DNA of 64,000 nucleotides from Ruminococcus sp. (GCA_017411385.1 JAFQQF010000002.1:1-64000), one strand, 5' to 3'. Shown: positions 33,486-42,820, counted from the first letter of the stretch. Notes: generated by a model not told the origin, from the sequence alone. Program-made: numbers and translations.

Positions 33486-34276
33486 ACTCCCACCGCCTCC
33501 TCATCTCCGAAACGGTTCATTACAACCATAAACACAAGGATGACAATCATCAGAAGCAAGGCGATTGCGGATGCCGTGTGTTTGTCGCTCTTGTAGAGCA
33601 TCTCAATTACGTCGCCAATCATTCTGTTATTGGGGCCGCCCAGATACTGGGATACGAGGAAGGTACTTGCAGAGGGCACAAATACCATAGTAACACCGGA
33701 AATAATACCGGGGACAGAAAGCGGGAACACAACCTTGCGGATTACGTGTAGTTTGTTGCATCCCAAGTCCTGCGCCGCCTCAATGAGGCTTTTGTCAATC
33801 TTTCCCATAACTGTTGTTAGGGGCAAAATCATAAAGGGCAGGAACTCGTACACCATACCAAGCACAACCGCACCGGTGTTATACATCAGCGGAATGTCGA
33901 TTCCAAGCATATTTAAAAAGGAATCAAGAGGGCCGTTTGTCTGCAGAAGCAGTACCCATGCACGGATTCTCAGAAGGAAGTTCATCCACATAGGCACCAT
34001 TATCAGCATTGTGTAGGTGCTTTGTGCTCTTTCTGAGCTTCTTGAAATAATGTAGCTCAGCGGGTATGCAAGCACAAGGCAGATTGTGGTGGATAGAAAA
34101 GCAACCCAGAGAGAATACAGGAACTCATCCTTGTAATTAAGTGCTTTTTGCAGAAATATAAGGGTGAAATTGCCGTTATCATCTCTGCAGGTGTTGCTGA
34201 TAATGAGTATCAGGGGGACAAGAGTAAATACAAACATCCACAAAAGATAGGGGATAATCAGCTTTTTAGTTTTCAT
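33482..34276 (-). CDS. potB: Polyamine ABC transporter permease PotB
   Basis: A 264-residue permease with six membrane segments and the ATPase-docking EAA motif [22 protein letters not shown]. It pairs with the PotC part of the downstream fusion to form the channel for spermidine/putrescine uptake. AGGAGG precedes the ATG, which lies inside the end of potA (11-base overlap), so the three genes are tightly coupled. Confidence 0.94.
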   Translation of the reverse strand: MKTKKLIIPYLLWMFVFTLVPLILIISNTCRDDNGNFTLIFLQKALNYKDEFLYSLWVAFLSTTICLVLAYPLSYIISRSSERAQSTYTMLIMVPMWMNFLLRIRAWVLLLQTNGPLDSFLNMLGIDIPLMYNTGAVVLGMVYEFLPFMILPLTTVMGKIDKSLIEAAQDLGCNKLHVIRKVVFPLSVPGIISGVTMVFVPSASTFLVSQYLGGPNNRMIGDVIEMLYKSDKHTASAIALLLMIVILVFMVVMNRFGDEEAVGV

Positions 34277-35684
34277 CGCTGACCTCCTGGTCGTTTACGG
34301 GTGTGATTACTGCCTGTGAAAAATTAAAGCAGATGGGAACATAAGTGGCAACCTGTTCGTCTTGTGCGCTATGCATAATCCATTTGCGTTCGTCGGATTC
34401 AAGGATAATCTCGTTGTGAGCACCCTTCCATATAACCGACTCAACAAACACATCAGTCAGCTGACCAACACCCTCACCGTCAACATAAAGACCTTCTGGA
34501 GGAAGCTGGATATTGAGCTTGGTTCCCTTGGGATAAAAGCCATTGTGGAGCTCAAGCTCTTTGCCTTCAACAGAAATTGTTACCACGGGGGAATCCTCAG
34601 AGGAGTCTATAACCTCAGCGGTGAACTCATTGTAGGGAGTGGGGAAGAGCTTGTTCATAATGTGAATGTTGTCGGGAGATACACGCATACCGATGCGACT
34701 GCCTGCAGGGCTTGAAACCGTGGAGTGAATCAGCAGAATACAACCGCCAACCTTAACCTCCATTTCGTAGTGAACACCCTTGAACACTACGCCGGTAACG
34801 TCACCCACAAGGGTGCCCTCCTCGGGAGCTGTAACCTCAATATCCTCGGGACGGATAACAATATCCACGGGAGTGTTTTCGCCAAAGCCCTTGTCAACAC
34901 ATTTGAAGTCGCTTCCGAGTATGCGTACTCTGTAGTCTGAGAGCATTGTGCCGTCGAGGATGTTTGCTTCGCCGATGAAGTCAGCAACGAAGGCATTTGC
35001 AGGTTCGTTATAAATATCAATAGGAGTACCTATCTGTTCAATCTTACCGTTGTTCATTACCACTACGCGGTCGCTCATAGTCAGAGCTTCCTCTTGGTCG
35101 TGGGTAACATATACAAAGGTTTTCTTTGTCATTTTCTGAATTCTCTTCAGCTCAATCTGCATATCCTTGCGAAGCTTCAGGTCAAGTGCACCCAAAGGCT
35201 CGTCAAGAAGAAGCACATCAGGGTCGCACACAAGGGCACGAGCAATGGCAACTCTTTGCTGCTGTCCGCCTGAAAGCTTTGAAACAGCTCGCTTTTCGTA
35301 GCCCTTAAGGTCTACGATTGCAAGCATCTTTGTTACCTTTGCTTTGATTTCATCCTTGGGAAGCTTTTTTAGCTTCAGTCCGAAGGCGACATTATCAAAT
35401 ACATTAAGGTGGGGAAACAGAGCGTACTTCTGAAAAACGGTGTTTACATTTCGTTTGTTGGGAGGAGTACCATTGATACGCTTACCCTCATAAAACACGT
35501 CACCGCTGTCAGGCTCCAAAAATCCGCCTATGATTCTGAGAGTTGTGGTTTTTCCGCAACCCGAAGGACCAAGAAGCGTTATGAACTCCTTGTCCGTAAT
35601 ATCCAAATCTATATTGTTAAGTATCACTTCACCGTCAAATTTTACGTTGATATTCCTAAGTGAAACAATTTGTTTCTGTTCCAA
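34266..35684 (-). CDS. potA: Polyamine ABC transporter ATP-binding protein PotA, long form
   Basis: A 472-residue ABC ATPase. Walker A is GPSGCGKTT (39-47), the signature is LSGGQQQR, Walker B is [11 protein letters not shown], and the switch histidine is in [14 protein letters not shown] domain follows (about 280-350). About 120 more residues (from [11 protein letters not shown]) make it longer than the usual 350-370-residue PotA and look like a second TOBE-like regulatory module. The start is TTG, supported by GGGGGTG seven bases upstream and by the absence of any other usable start. First gene of the operon. Confidence 0.93.
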   Translation of the reverse strand: MEQKQIVSLRNINVKFDGEVILNNIDLDITDKEFITLLGPSGCGKTTTLRIIGGFLEPDSGDVFYEGKRINGTPPNKRNVNTVFQKYALFPHLNVFDNVAFGLKLKKLPKDEIKAKVTKMLAIVDLKGYEKRAVSKLSGGQQQRVAIARALVCDPDVLLLDEPLGALDLKLRKDMQIELKRIQKMTKKTFVYVTHDQEEALTMSDRVVVMNNGKIEQIGTPIDIYNEPANAFVADFIGEANILDGTMLSDYRVRILGSDFKCVDKGFGENTPVDIVIRPEDIEVTAPEEGTLVGDVTGVVFKGVHYEMEVKVGGCILLIHSTVSSPAGSRIGMRVSPDNIHIMNKLFPTPYNEFTAEVIDSSEDSPVVTISVEGKELELHNGFYPKGTKLNIQLPPEGLYVDGEGVGQLTDVFVESVIWKGAHNEIILESDERKWIMHSAQDEQVATYVPICFNFSQAVITPVNDQEVSDEN

Positions 35685-35772
35685 AAAACAACACCCCCGA
35701 AAGTTTTTAAATTACTTTACTGAATTTTCTTATAAAAATACACGCAAAATGTCATAATGTGTAAATTTATAC

Positions 35773-35801
35773 AGTATAGAATTATATATTTAATCTGTCA
35801 A
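35773..35801 (-). promoter_or_regulatory. Promoter of the pot operon
   Basis: Minus strand TTGACA, a 17-base spacer, TATACT. TTGACAAA is repeated just upstream of the -35. Confidence 0.7.
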
Positions 35802-35996
35802 TTTGTCAATTTGTTTTCGCAGTATTTCTTAAATAAAATTTTATTGCGGTAGCAGACGAAAGCGACAGCTTCAGAGGTGCGGGGGTCAGGGGAAGATATA
35901 AACCATATTAACCATATAAATAGGCGTATAAGCACAGGCTGTGCAAAACAATGAAATTTAGATAAAATATTACCATATAATCGTTTATTTAGCACC
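35802..35996. other. Intergenic region between pot and amylase promoters
   Basis: AT-rich, without a gene. One block (about 35845-35896) is clearly richer in G and C (AGGTGCGGGGGTCAGGGG) than its flanks and may be a repeat remnant. Nothing else is recognised. Confidence 0.4.
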
Positions 35997-36026
35997 TTGT
36001 TATTTAGCAATTTAGTTTGATATAAT
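35997..36026 (+). promoter_or_regulatory. Promoter of the amylase gene
   Basis: TTGTTA, an 18-base spacer, TATAAT, giving a leader of about 50 bases. Confidence 0.6.
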
Positions 36027-36081
36027 GTTATACGTAAGGGTTTTGGCTTTACACGAAATTTATGTGAAAGGAATGTTATCT

Positions 36082-38985
36082 ATGAAAAGAGTAAAAAGAC
36101 TTATGTGTCTCCTGCTTGCAATGATTACAATTGTTTCTCTTTGCACAGTTGGTTTCACAGCACAGGCTGCTGTTGCTGATACAGCAGAGGTTTCTGCGGC
36201 ATATCCCACAGCTGCAGATGATTTTACTTGGGATAACGCAACGGTCTACTTCCTTCTGACAGACCGTTTCAACAACGGCAACACATCAAACGACCACAGC
36301 TACAACCGCGGACTTACCCAGAACGGCTCCGTTGCTTCTTACAACACCGTAGCTGCTTTCCAGGGCGGTGACTTCAAGGGTATCACCCAGAAGATTAACG
36401 AGGGCTATTTTGATGACCTCGGTATCAACGCAATCTGGGTTGCAGGTTGGTTTGAGCAGATTCACGGTTACGTAGTAGGCGGTGACGGTAAGAAGAGCTT
36501 CCCTCACTATTCCTACCACGGCTACTATGGTCTTGACTTTACCGAGCTTGACAAAAACTTCGGTACAGAGGCTGAGTTCAAAGAGATGATTGACACAGCC
36601 CACAAGCACGGCATCCGTATTGTTCTTGACGTAGTTGTTAACCACCCCGGTTACAACACAATCTATGATATGAACGAGTATAATTTCGGTACACTTACCG
36701 GCGATTATATGAACGTTCACTACAACTACAGCAGCATCAATCAGGACAAATACCATGGTTGTATCAGATACGAAAACGGTAATGCTTCTGACTGGGCAAA
36801 CTGGTGGGGTAGAGATTGGCTGCGTGCAGGTATGGCAGGCTACGATAACAACGGCGGCGGCGACCTGACAGGTTCTGCCGGTGCTTATCTGCCCGACTTC
36901 AAGACAGAAAACACAGCTACAGTAAGTGTCCCCAAGCTCCTTCAGAACAAGTGGACAAAAGAGGGTACTTACAATGCAAAGATGAGCGAGATTGACCAGA
37001 CCTTCAAAACCTACAACCTTGGTAATAAGACTGTTATCAACTATCTTGTTGCATGGTACACAAAGTGGGTTGAAGAGTACGGTATCGACGGCTTCCGTTG
37101 CGATACTGCAAAGCATATTGAAGCATCCGGCTGGAAAAAGCTTTCTGAGGCTTGCACAAAGGCTCTTCAGAACTGGAGAAAGGCTAACCCCAATGCAGTA
37201 GGTGCAGACTGGGACGAAGATTTCTGGATGACAGGTGAGCACTTTGGTCAGGGCGTTTCTAACAACCACTACTATCAGAACGGCTTTGATTCAATGATTA
37301 ACTTCTCCTTCTCTGCCGACAACAAAGGTAACGGCGCTAACGGTATGAAGAAGACAGGTAACCTTAATCAGACATACGCTGATTATGCAAACCAGATTAA
37401 CAATAACCCCAACTTCAACGTTCTTACATACATCTCTTCTCACGATACAGGTCTCTGCCGTGACGACCTCTACTATCAGGGTTCAGCACTCCTGCTTCTG
37501 CCCGGTGGTGTTCAGATCTACTACGGTGATGAAACCAACCGTTCAAGAGTAGAGTGTACTATGCACGACCACACAGTAAGAAGCTTTATGAACTGGAACG
37601 GTATGGATAAGAACGTTCTTGCTCATTGGCAGAAGGTTGGTACCTTCCGTAACAACCACGTTGCAGTCGGTGCAGGTTCACACACAAATCTTTCTGCTTC
37701 TTCCGGTACAGCTTTTGCACGTACATATAACAAGAACGGTGTTACAGACAAGGTTGCTTGCGTAATTGCAGCAAATGCTAACTCCAACATCACAATCACA
37801 CTTAACAACACCTTTGCTAACGGCACAGTTGTTCGCAACGCTTATGACGGCAAGACTGCAACTGTTGAGGGTGGCAAGGTAACATTCAACTCAGGCGCAA
37901 GAGGCACAATCCTTGTAGAGCTTGCAGATGGCGATACACCCACACAGCCCACAACTGCAAAGCCCACAGAGGCTCCCACACAGCCCACAACTGCAAAGCC
38001 CGTTGAGCCTGCAGTTTATGTAATTCTCGGTGATGCAGACCTTTCTGAGATTGTAAACGTTAAGGATGCAACTCTCATTCAGAAGGTTGTTGCAGAGCTC
38101 GAAACTATTTCCGGCAAAGCTAACATTGCTGCTGACGTTGACGAAAACAAAGTTACCAACATCAAGGATGCTACTGCAATCCAGAAGTATGTTGCAGAGC
38201 TCGAGTCTGGCTGCAGAGTAGGTGAGAAGGTTAAGGTTTCAGGCGGTTCTGATGAGCCTCTTCCCTCAAACCCCACAACTCCCTCAAACCCTGAGCCCAC
38301 AGAAGCTCCCACAGATGCTCCTTCTGATGGCACAATCGACCTTACTCAGATTGAGGGTCAGATTATCATCCTTGCAAACAACACTTATGCAACTCCCTAT
38401 CAGCACAACTGGACTGACGGCGGCAACCCCCATAACACATGGCCCGGTGAGCCCCTCATGCAGTTTGGTCCTTACTATGCTGCTATTGTTCACGATGAAG
38501 CTAATATGATTATCTTCAACGACAACGGCGGTGCTCAGACAGATAACCTGTCAATTCCCGGCGAGTTTGCTATCTTTGATATGTCCACAAATTCTTGGGC
38601 TGGCAACCTTGCAGATTACTTTGATGTAACAAAGTTCCCCACACAGGGTTTTGATGTTCCTGTTGTTCCCGGTCCCGGCCCTACTCCTACAACACCTGTT
38701 GAACCCGATCCCTCAGGTAACTACATTTACTTCAGAGATGCAGCAGGCTGGGGTACAGTTTACTGCCACTATTGGTCTGATAACGGCGGTTCAGTATGGC
38801 CCGGCGATCAGATGGAGAATGTAGGCGGCAACCTTTACAGATTTGCTGTTCCCAATGATTATACAGGCGCAATGTATCAGAATATTGTATTTAATATTGG
38901 TAGCAATGTCACTCAGACAGGTAACCTTACTGCTGAACTCGGCAGAGCATTCAACAACCAGTCAAATCAGTGGGAAGATAAGTAA
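36082..38985 (+). CDS. Secreted alpha-amylase (GH13, MalS-like) with internal dockerin and two CBM26-like modules
   Basis: A 967-residue secreted starch-degrading enzyme. A signal peptide (about 1-32) is followed by a GH13 catalytic domain that closely resembles periplasmic MalS (subfamily 19): FEQIHGYVVGG, FPHYSYHGYY, nucleophile D341 in GFRCDTAKH, acid E386 in MTGEHFG and D455 in SSHDTGL. Then come a PTQPTTAKP linker, a type I dockerin with two calcium loops (GDADLSEIVNVKDATLIQK, ADVDENKVTNIKDATAIQK), another Pro/Thr linker and two CBM26-like starch-binding modules (IILANN... and YIYFRDAAGWG...WPGDQM). The ATG at 36082 follows AAAGGA at 8 bases. C-ending codons suggest high expression. Confidence 0.95.
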   Translation: MKRVKRLMCLLLAMITIVSLCTVGFTAQAAVADTAEVSAAYPTAADDFTWDNATVYFLLTDRFNNGNTSNDHSYNRGLTQNGSVASYNTVAAFQGGDFKGITQKINEGYFDDLGINAIWVAGWFEQIHGYVVGGDGKKSFPHYSYHGYYGLDFTELDKNFGTEAEFKEMIDTAHKHGIRIVLDVVVNHPGYNTIYDMNEYNFGTLTGDYMNVHYNYSSINQDKYHGCIRYENGNASDWANWWGRDWLRAGMAGYDNNGGGDLTGSAGAYLPDFKTENTATVSVPKLLQNKWTKEGTYNAKMSEIDQTFKTYNLGNKTVINYLVAWYTKWVEEYGIDGFRCDTAKHIEASGWKKLSEACTKALQNWRKANPNAVGADWDEDFWMTGEHFGQGVSNNHYYQNGFDSMINFSFSADNKGNGANGMKKTGNLNQTYADYANQINNNPNFNVLTYISSHDTGLCRDDLYYQGSALLLLPGGVQIYYGDETNRSRVECTMHDHTVRSFMNWNGMDKNVLAHWQKVGTFRNNHVAVGAGSHTNLSASSGTAFARTYNKNGVTDKVACVIAANANSNITITLNNTFANGTVVRNAYDGKTATVEGGKVTFNSGARGTILVELADGDTPTQPTTAKPTEAPTQPTTAKPVEPAVYVILGDADLSEIVNVKDATLIQKVVAELETISGKANIAADVDENKVTNIKDATAIQKYVAELESGCRVGEKVKVSGGSDEPLPSNPTTPSNPEPTEAPTDAPSDGTIDLTQIEGQIIILANNTYATPYQHNWTDGGNPHNTWPGEPLMQFGPYYAAIVHDEANMIIFNDNGGAQTDNLSIPGEFAIFDMSTNSWAGNLADYFDVTKFPTQGFDVPVVPGPGPTPTTPVEPDPSGNYIYFRDAAGWGTVYCHYWSDNGGSVWPGDQMENVGGNLYRFAVPNDYTGAMYQNIVFNIGSNVTQTGNLTAELGRAFNNQSNQWEDK
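37939..38001 (+). repeat. Direct repeat in the amylase linker
   Basis: A 27-base unit encoding PTQPTTAKP occurs twice without change at 37939-37965 and 37975-38001 (36-base period). It forms the flexible linker before the dockerin and is prone to length change. Confidence 0.85.
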
Positions 38986-39023
38986 TTATCCCATCAAATA
39001 AAAAGCCAAAATATAAATAAACA

Positions 39024-39060
39024 AACAGCCTCTTCCAAACTCGGAAGAGGCTGTTACTTT
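39024..39060. terminator. Bidirectional terminator, amylase / acyltransferase
   Basis: Perfect 13-base stem AACAGCCTCTTCC / GGAAGAGGCTGTT between convergent genes. Confidence 0.85.
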
Positions 39061-39073
39061 TATGTCTAAGTAT

Positions 39074-40144
39074 TTACTTTTTTATTTTATACTCGTCTTT
39101 TCTGAACCAGTTCATCACAGGAGCAAGCATCTTGTCCCAGTGCATACAAGGCCAGAGCACATATTCAAAGGGCTTGAGAGAAAGCATAAGGGTAAGCACG
39201 ACTGCATAAACACAGAGAACAGGTAACAGGAATACGGGAAGTGTGTCCTGAAACATTTTGTAGAAGAATGTAAGACCGATGATGTATTGAACAGGTCTGT
39301 GCAGAGCGTATACGGTAAGCGTTCTTGACCCGCTCCATGTTATAACAGGAATTCTCTTGTTAGGTATAAGCGAAAGAACAGCAAAGCTCACAAGTGCAGA
39401 TATACTCATTGCAAGTAGTCGTAAAAAACCTCCGATATAGTGATTAATACCGCCGAACTCATAGTAAGGATGGTTGCCTGTAAACAGATAACGCAGTGCG
39501 TATGATGCATCAAGTGTCAGAAAAAAGAAGGTAAACAATGTAACAAGAAAAACAGCGGAGCATATTCTTACCCAAGGCTTATTTACCCATTTGAGTACAT
39601 CCTCGGCGTTGAGAATACAGCCAAGATAAAAGAAGGGGAAGAATACAATAATACGGGACATAACAAGGATATTACCGATTTCGTTAACGTACCCAATTAA
39701 TATTGCAACTATTATGCTTGCGAGAAGTGTTCTCCATGGCTTGCAGTTTCTCAGCAGATGGGCAATCATAATGTGAAACGCAGTTGCAAAAATATACCAG
39801 GAAACGCTGTTGTCGCTTAAAAGCTCAAAAGAGGAGGTTCCTTTAAGAGCCAGAACCACAAAGTAGATTAGTCCCTTCATAAATAAATTAAGTAGCAGAT
39901 AAGCAATAACTTTTTCATATTTGAAGGGTGTGGTGAAAACTGTCTTTTTTGCAAAGAGTCCTCCGATAAATATAAACAGAGGCATATGAAAAGAATTGAT
40001 GCACAACTGAGCCCATAGCATTGCATCACCATTGTTAATAAGACCGCCGGTCATAGAATGACCTAAGAGTACGCAGACAATTAGAAAGAACTTGGCGTTG
40101 TCCCATTTGGCAACTCTTTCGGTTGGTTTTGATAAATTTCTCAC
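39074..40144 (-). CDS. Acyltransferase family 3 membrane protein
   Basis: A 356-residue polytopic protein of the acyltransferase-3 (OafA/WecH/NolL-like) type: about ten membrane segments, the N-terminal block WDNAKFFLIVCVLLGHSM with the conserved histidine, FHMPLFIFIGGLFAKK, and a C-terminal VYALHRPVQYIIG. Such proteins O-acylate surface sugars or lipids. The start is GTG, fixed by AGGAGG seven bases upstream; the ATG is absent. It is a single-gene unit between two terminators; its acceptor is unknown. Confidence 0.85.
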   Translation of the reverse strand: MRNLSKPTERVAKWDNAKFFLIVCVLLGHSMTGGLINNGDAMLWAQLCINSFHMPLFIFIGGLFAKKTVFTTPFKYEKVIAYLLLNLFMKGLIYFVVLALKGTSSFELLSDNSVSWYIFATAFHIMIAHLLRNCKPWRTLLASIIVAILIGYVNEIGNILVMSRIIVFFPFFYLGCILNAEDVLKWVNKPWVRICSAVFLVTLFTFFFLTLDASYALRYLFTGNHPYYEFGGINHYIGGFLRLLAMSISALVSFAVLSLIPNKRIPVITWSGSRTLTVYALHRPVQYIIGLTFFYKMFQDTLPVFLLPVLCVYAVVLTLMLSLKPFEYVLWPCMHWDKMLAPVMNWFRKDEYKIKK

Positions 40145-40174
40145 AATAAACCTCCTCTAACCAAATTTAACTCA

Positions 40175-40204
40175 ATTATATTGGATTTGCTCTGCGTCTG
40201 TCAA
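40175..40204 (-). promoter_or_regulatory. Promoter of the acyltransferase gene
   Basis: Minus strand TTGACA, an 18-base spacer, TATAAT. Confidence 0.7.
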
Positions 40205-40216
40205 TATAGACAAGAT

Positions 40217-40255
40217 AAAACCGCAGTACAGCAAATAGCAGGTACTGCGGTTTTG
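40217..40255 (-). terminator. Terminator of the cohesin-like / cyclophilin / HAD unit
   Basis: Perfect 13-base stem AAAACCGCAGTAC / GTACTGCGGTTTT, eight bases past the HAD gene on the minus strand. Confidence 0.85.
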
Positions 40256-40262
40256 TGCAATT

Positions 40263-41117
40263 TTAATTTTGAGCTGAAATACTTTTGAGCTGATTTTGAT
40301 TGATATCTGTGAGAGTATCGCAAATTGCAATCTTGCGGATAATGTTCTGCATAGCTGTTTCAAGCTCACCGCCCTCGGAGTAATCGGCAGGAAAGATGAA
40401 GTTTACTCTGTCTTTTACAAGGAGCTCCTCAACCTTGTGCCTGTCACCCTTGGGATAAACAGCAATGGATGTGCCCGAGTACGCCTTCATCATTTTCATA
40501 CAGGGTACGTCAGAGAGTCCGTCGCCTATGTAAATCATATTGGAGAAGGGAACACGCTTTGAGTCATCGGGCATAGAGCGGTTCAAATCCTCGTCGTTGG
40601 ATACATCCAACACACCCTTATTTATTCTGTAAACAAACTGGGTTTTGTTGGTGTAGTTAACAGCGGTTTTGGGCCAAGCCGCCTCACCTGTTTCGTCAAA
40701 GTAGTATTCACAGGCAAAGATTTCTTTGAAAAAGGGTGCGATAGGTGTTCCCTCAATTATCTCTTTCATTCCCGAGGAGATGATGTAGTGCTCAACCTCA
40801 ACGCCTTGTTCTTTTCCAAAATCGTTTATCCTTTCAAACCAGCTTTCAACCCCCTCAAAGAACTCAACAGACTTGCCGTGGTTGACCAAATCCTCACGTC
40901 TGAGAGCTTTTCCATGACGTTTCGATTCGCGGATGGATGCATACATATAAGCAAGGATGCCGTCCATTTTCTGCTCTCTGCCAAAGTCATTTGCTTTTTT
41001 CCAAAATTCAGAGCTTTCCATACCAAGACTGGGAATCAGAGCAAAGTCCTGCATATCTCGGGTGCTGAGAGTTTTATCAAAGTCGTACATTATGGCGACT
41101 ATAGGCTTGGAAGTCAT
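40263..41117 (-). CDS. HAD-superfamily phosphatase
   Basis: A 284-residue haloacid dehalogenase-type hydrolase. Motif I is DFDKTLS (D12 nucleophile, D14), motif II ISSGMKE, motif III lysine near VEELLVK, and motif IV IGDGLSDVPC. A helical cap of about 80 residues sits between motifs I and II. The substrate is unknown; the layout recalls phosphoserine-phosphatase-like members. AAGGAG precedes the ATG. Last gene of a three-gene minus-strand unit, 26 bases after the cyclophilin gene, but it has no signal peptide and acts in the cytoplasm. Confidence 0.85.
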   Translation of the reverse strand: MTSKPIVAIMYDFDKTLSTRDMQDFALIPSLGMESSEFWKKANDFGREQKMDGILAYMYASIRESKRHGKALRREDLVNHGKSVEFFEGVESWFERINDFGKEQGVEVEHYIISSGMKEIIEGTPIAPFFKEIFACEYYFDETGEAAWPKTAVNYTNKTQFVYRINKGVLDVSNDEDLNRSMPDDSKRVPFSNMIYIGDGLSDVPCMKMMKAYSGTSIAVYPKGDRHKVEELLVKDRVNFIFPADYSEGGELETAMQNIIRKIAICDTLTDINQNQLKSISAQN

Positions 41118-41143
41118 AATATCACTCCTTGAGGTTCGAGTAA

Positions 41144-42037
41144 TTACTGAGCCTTGTAGGTTGTAATTTCTACGGAGATAAGCTTAACGTCTTCTGTGGG
41201 CTTGCTGTTGTCGTCAACCTCAACGGCTGCAATAGCATCAACAATGTCCATACCGTCAATAACCTGTGCGAAAACTGTGTGACCTCCCTTTGCTCTCAGA
41301 GCACCGTCAAGGTGGATGTTACCACCGTTTGCTTTGTAAAGATCCATTGTTTCCTCAGAGATTGCATAGCTCAGAGGAGCAATGCCGCCGATGTAGTTTT
41401 CAATGAATGCATCAGCATCCTGATACTGAGAAACAAAGGTTGCACCATACTGCTGTGCCCACTGAGTGTAAAGCTGTGTGTAGTATTCGTAGGATTTATC
41501 GTAGTCAATGCTTTCTGCGTCAAAGGACTCAGCGCCTGCCTGATTTATGAAGAACTGGCTTCCGTTGGTGTTAACACCACTGTTTGCCATAGCAACGGAA
41601 CCGCGGATGTTGTAGAGAGTATCACAGAACTCGTCTTCAAAAGCTGAGCCGAAAGCACTTGTTCCGCCTGTGCCGTTGTGGTTTTCATAGTCACCGCCCT
41701 GAATCATAAAGTCGTTGATTACACGGTGGAAAATAGTGTTGTTGTATTTGCCGTCTTTTGCAAGGGTGATGAAGTTTTCAACAGCCTTGGGAGCGTTTTC
41801 GGGGAAGAATCTCCAGGTGATGTCGCCCATGGATGTGTGAAGAATTGCAATTTCATCACCTTCCTTGGGATTTTCAAGCTGATAACCTACCTTGTTTTCT
41901 GTGTCGTGCTTAACGTTAGCGTTTACCTCGGGCTTGCCGTCGTTGTTGCCTTTTGACTCACAGCCTGTAAGTGCGAAGGTACAGCCTACAGTAAGAAGAG
42001 TTGCAAGTGCAACACAAATAAGTTTTTTCAGTTTCAT
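41144..42037 (-). CDS. Peptidyl-prolyl cis-trans isomerase, cyclophilin-type lipoprotein with an insertion
   Basis: A 297-residue lipoprotein foldase. The signal ends in the lipobox LTGC (C26). The cyclophilin domain follows: FPENAPKAVENF, IFHRVINDFMIQGGD (catalytic arginine), GSVAMAN and SQFFIN. Between SQFFIN and the final KGGHTVFAQVIDGMD lies an insertion of about 70 residues (roughly from AGAESFDAES to LDGALRA), which is mostly helical in character and absent from short bacterial cyclophilins. AAGGAAAC precedes the ATG. Lies 47 bases after the cohesin-like lipoprotein gene with no terminator between. Confidence 0.9.
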   Translation of the reverse strand: MKLKKLICVALATLLTVGCTFALTGCESKGNNDGKPEVNANVKHDTENKVGYQLENPKEGDEIAILHTSMGDITWRFFPENAPKAVENFITLAKDGKYNNTIFHRVINDFMIQGGDYENHNGTGGTSAFGSAFEDEFCDTLYNIRGSVAMANSGVNTNGSQFFINQAGAESFDAESIDYDKSYEYYTQLYTQWAQQYGATFVSQYQDADAFIENYIGGIAPLSYAISEETMDLYKANGGNIHLDGALRAKGGHTVFAQVIDGMDIVDAIAAVEVDDNSKPTEDVKLISVEITTYKAQ

Positions 42038-42084
42038 AAGTTTTGTTTCCTTTCAGTTTTACATTTATATATTCACCTTAAAAC

Positions 42085-42756
42085 TCAAGAGAGAGTTTCT
42101 GTAATGGTGACATCACCGATAACGTTGAAGTTGTCTATGTATGGGTTGCCTCCCTTTTCGTCCATAAACTCAATGGCTGTGGCGATGGAGGTGTAGCCTT
42201 CCTTGGCAACATCGAATTCCAGCGTGATAAGAGTGTTATTGTCTGTAAAGTTGTAGCCTGCAACATTTGAGGCGTTAAACAGAACTCTACCTGTAATATT
42301 TGCGTTGTAAATAACAGAGCCTAGGTTAGGGAACATTTCTGAGTCAGAGGTGTGTCTGAACCAAAGGATGGAGTCGTCATAGGTGAGAGAAGCCTGAATG
42401 TTTTCGATAGCCTTTGGCGTCTTAAGGTAACAGGTGTAAACAATTCTGTCCCCGACTTTTACGGAATGCTCCTGCCCGCCTACGTTGACAGTTGCGTATT
42501 TTGGTGTTTCGTCACGGTCAACAGGCTTTGCAACAGGAGTGTTGTTGTCGACCTTTTCTGTTGATTCAGTTACTTCAGCCGTTGTTTCGGGTGTAGTAGT
42601 GATTTCCTGTGTATCAGATGTTAAAGTCTTTGTTGCATCTGTGACTGTGGTTACAGCCTCGTCAGGGGTGGTACCTTCTGTACCCTTGCAACCTGTGAGA
42701 GTGCCAAGTATTGCCAAAAGCAAGCAAAGGCACACAAGCCAAAGATTTCTTTTCAT
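42085..42756 (-). CDS. Lipoprotein with a cohesin-like domain
   Basis: A 223-residue lipoprotein: signal with lipobox LTGC (C23), a Thr/Glu-rich spacer (about 24-82), and a C-terminal beta-sandwich of about 135 residues. The pattern HSVKVGDRIVYTCYLKT, ASLTYDDSILWF, GRVLFNASNVAGYNF and LITLEFDVAKEGYTSI resembles cohesin modules: a repeated strand order, an F-N-A-S strand and a late LxxLxFxV strand. If right, it is a membrane-anchored receptor for dockerins, such as those of the amylase and the leucine-rich-repeat protein here. GAAGGAG precedes the ATG. A more general carbohydrate-binding or adhesin fold is the alternative. Confidence 0.55.
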   Translation of the reverse strand: MKRNLWLVCLCLLLAILGTLTGCKGTEGTTPDEAVTTVTDATKTLTSDTQEITTTPETTAEVTESTEKVDNNTPVAKPVDRDETPKYATVNVGGQEHSVKVGDRIVYTCYLKTPKAIENIQASLTYDDSILWFRHTSDSEMFPNLGSVIYNANITGRVLFNASNVAGYNFTDNNTLITLEFDVAKEGYTSIATAIEFMDEKGGNPYIDNFNVIGDVTITETLS

Positions 42757-42791
42757 ACATATCTCCTTCCTGATACTATTACAATATATCT

Positions 42792-42820
42792 ATTTTACAG
42801 CATTTTTATAGTTTTTTCAA
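42792..42820 (-). promoter_or_regulatory. Promoter of the cohesin-like lipoprotein unit
   Basis: Minus strand TTGAAA, a 17-base spacer, TAAAAT. Confidence 0.65.

Noticed and set aside
35798..36010. 70-codon minus-strand frame in the pot/amylase gap
   Set aside because: It overlaps the amylase promoter, and no ribosome site precedes it.
36286..37269. 327-codon open frame antisense to the amylase
   Set aside because: A shadow of the amylase codon bias; no start signal, no recognisable protein.
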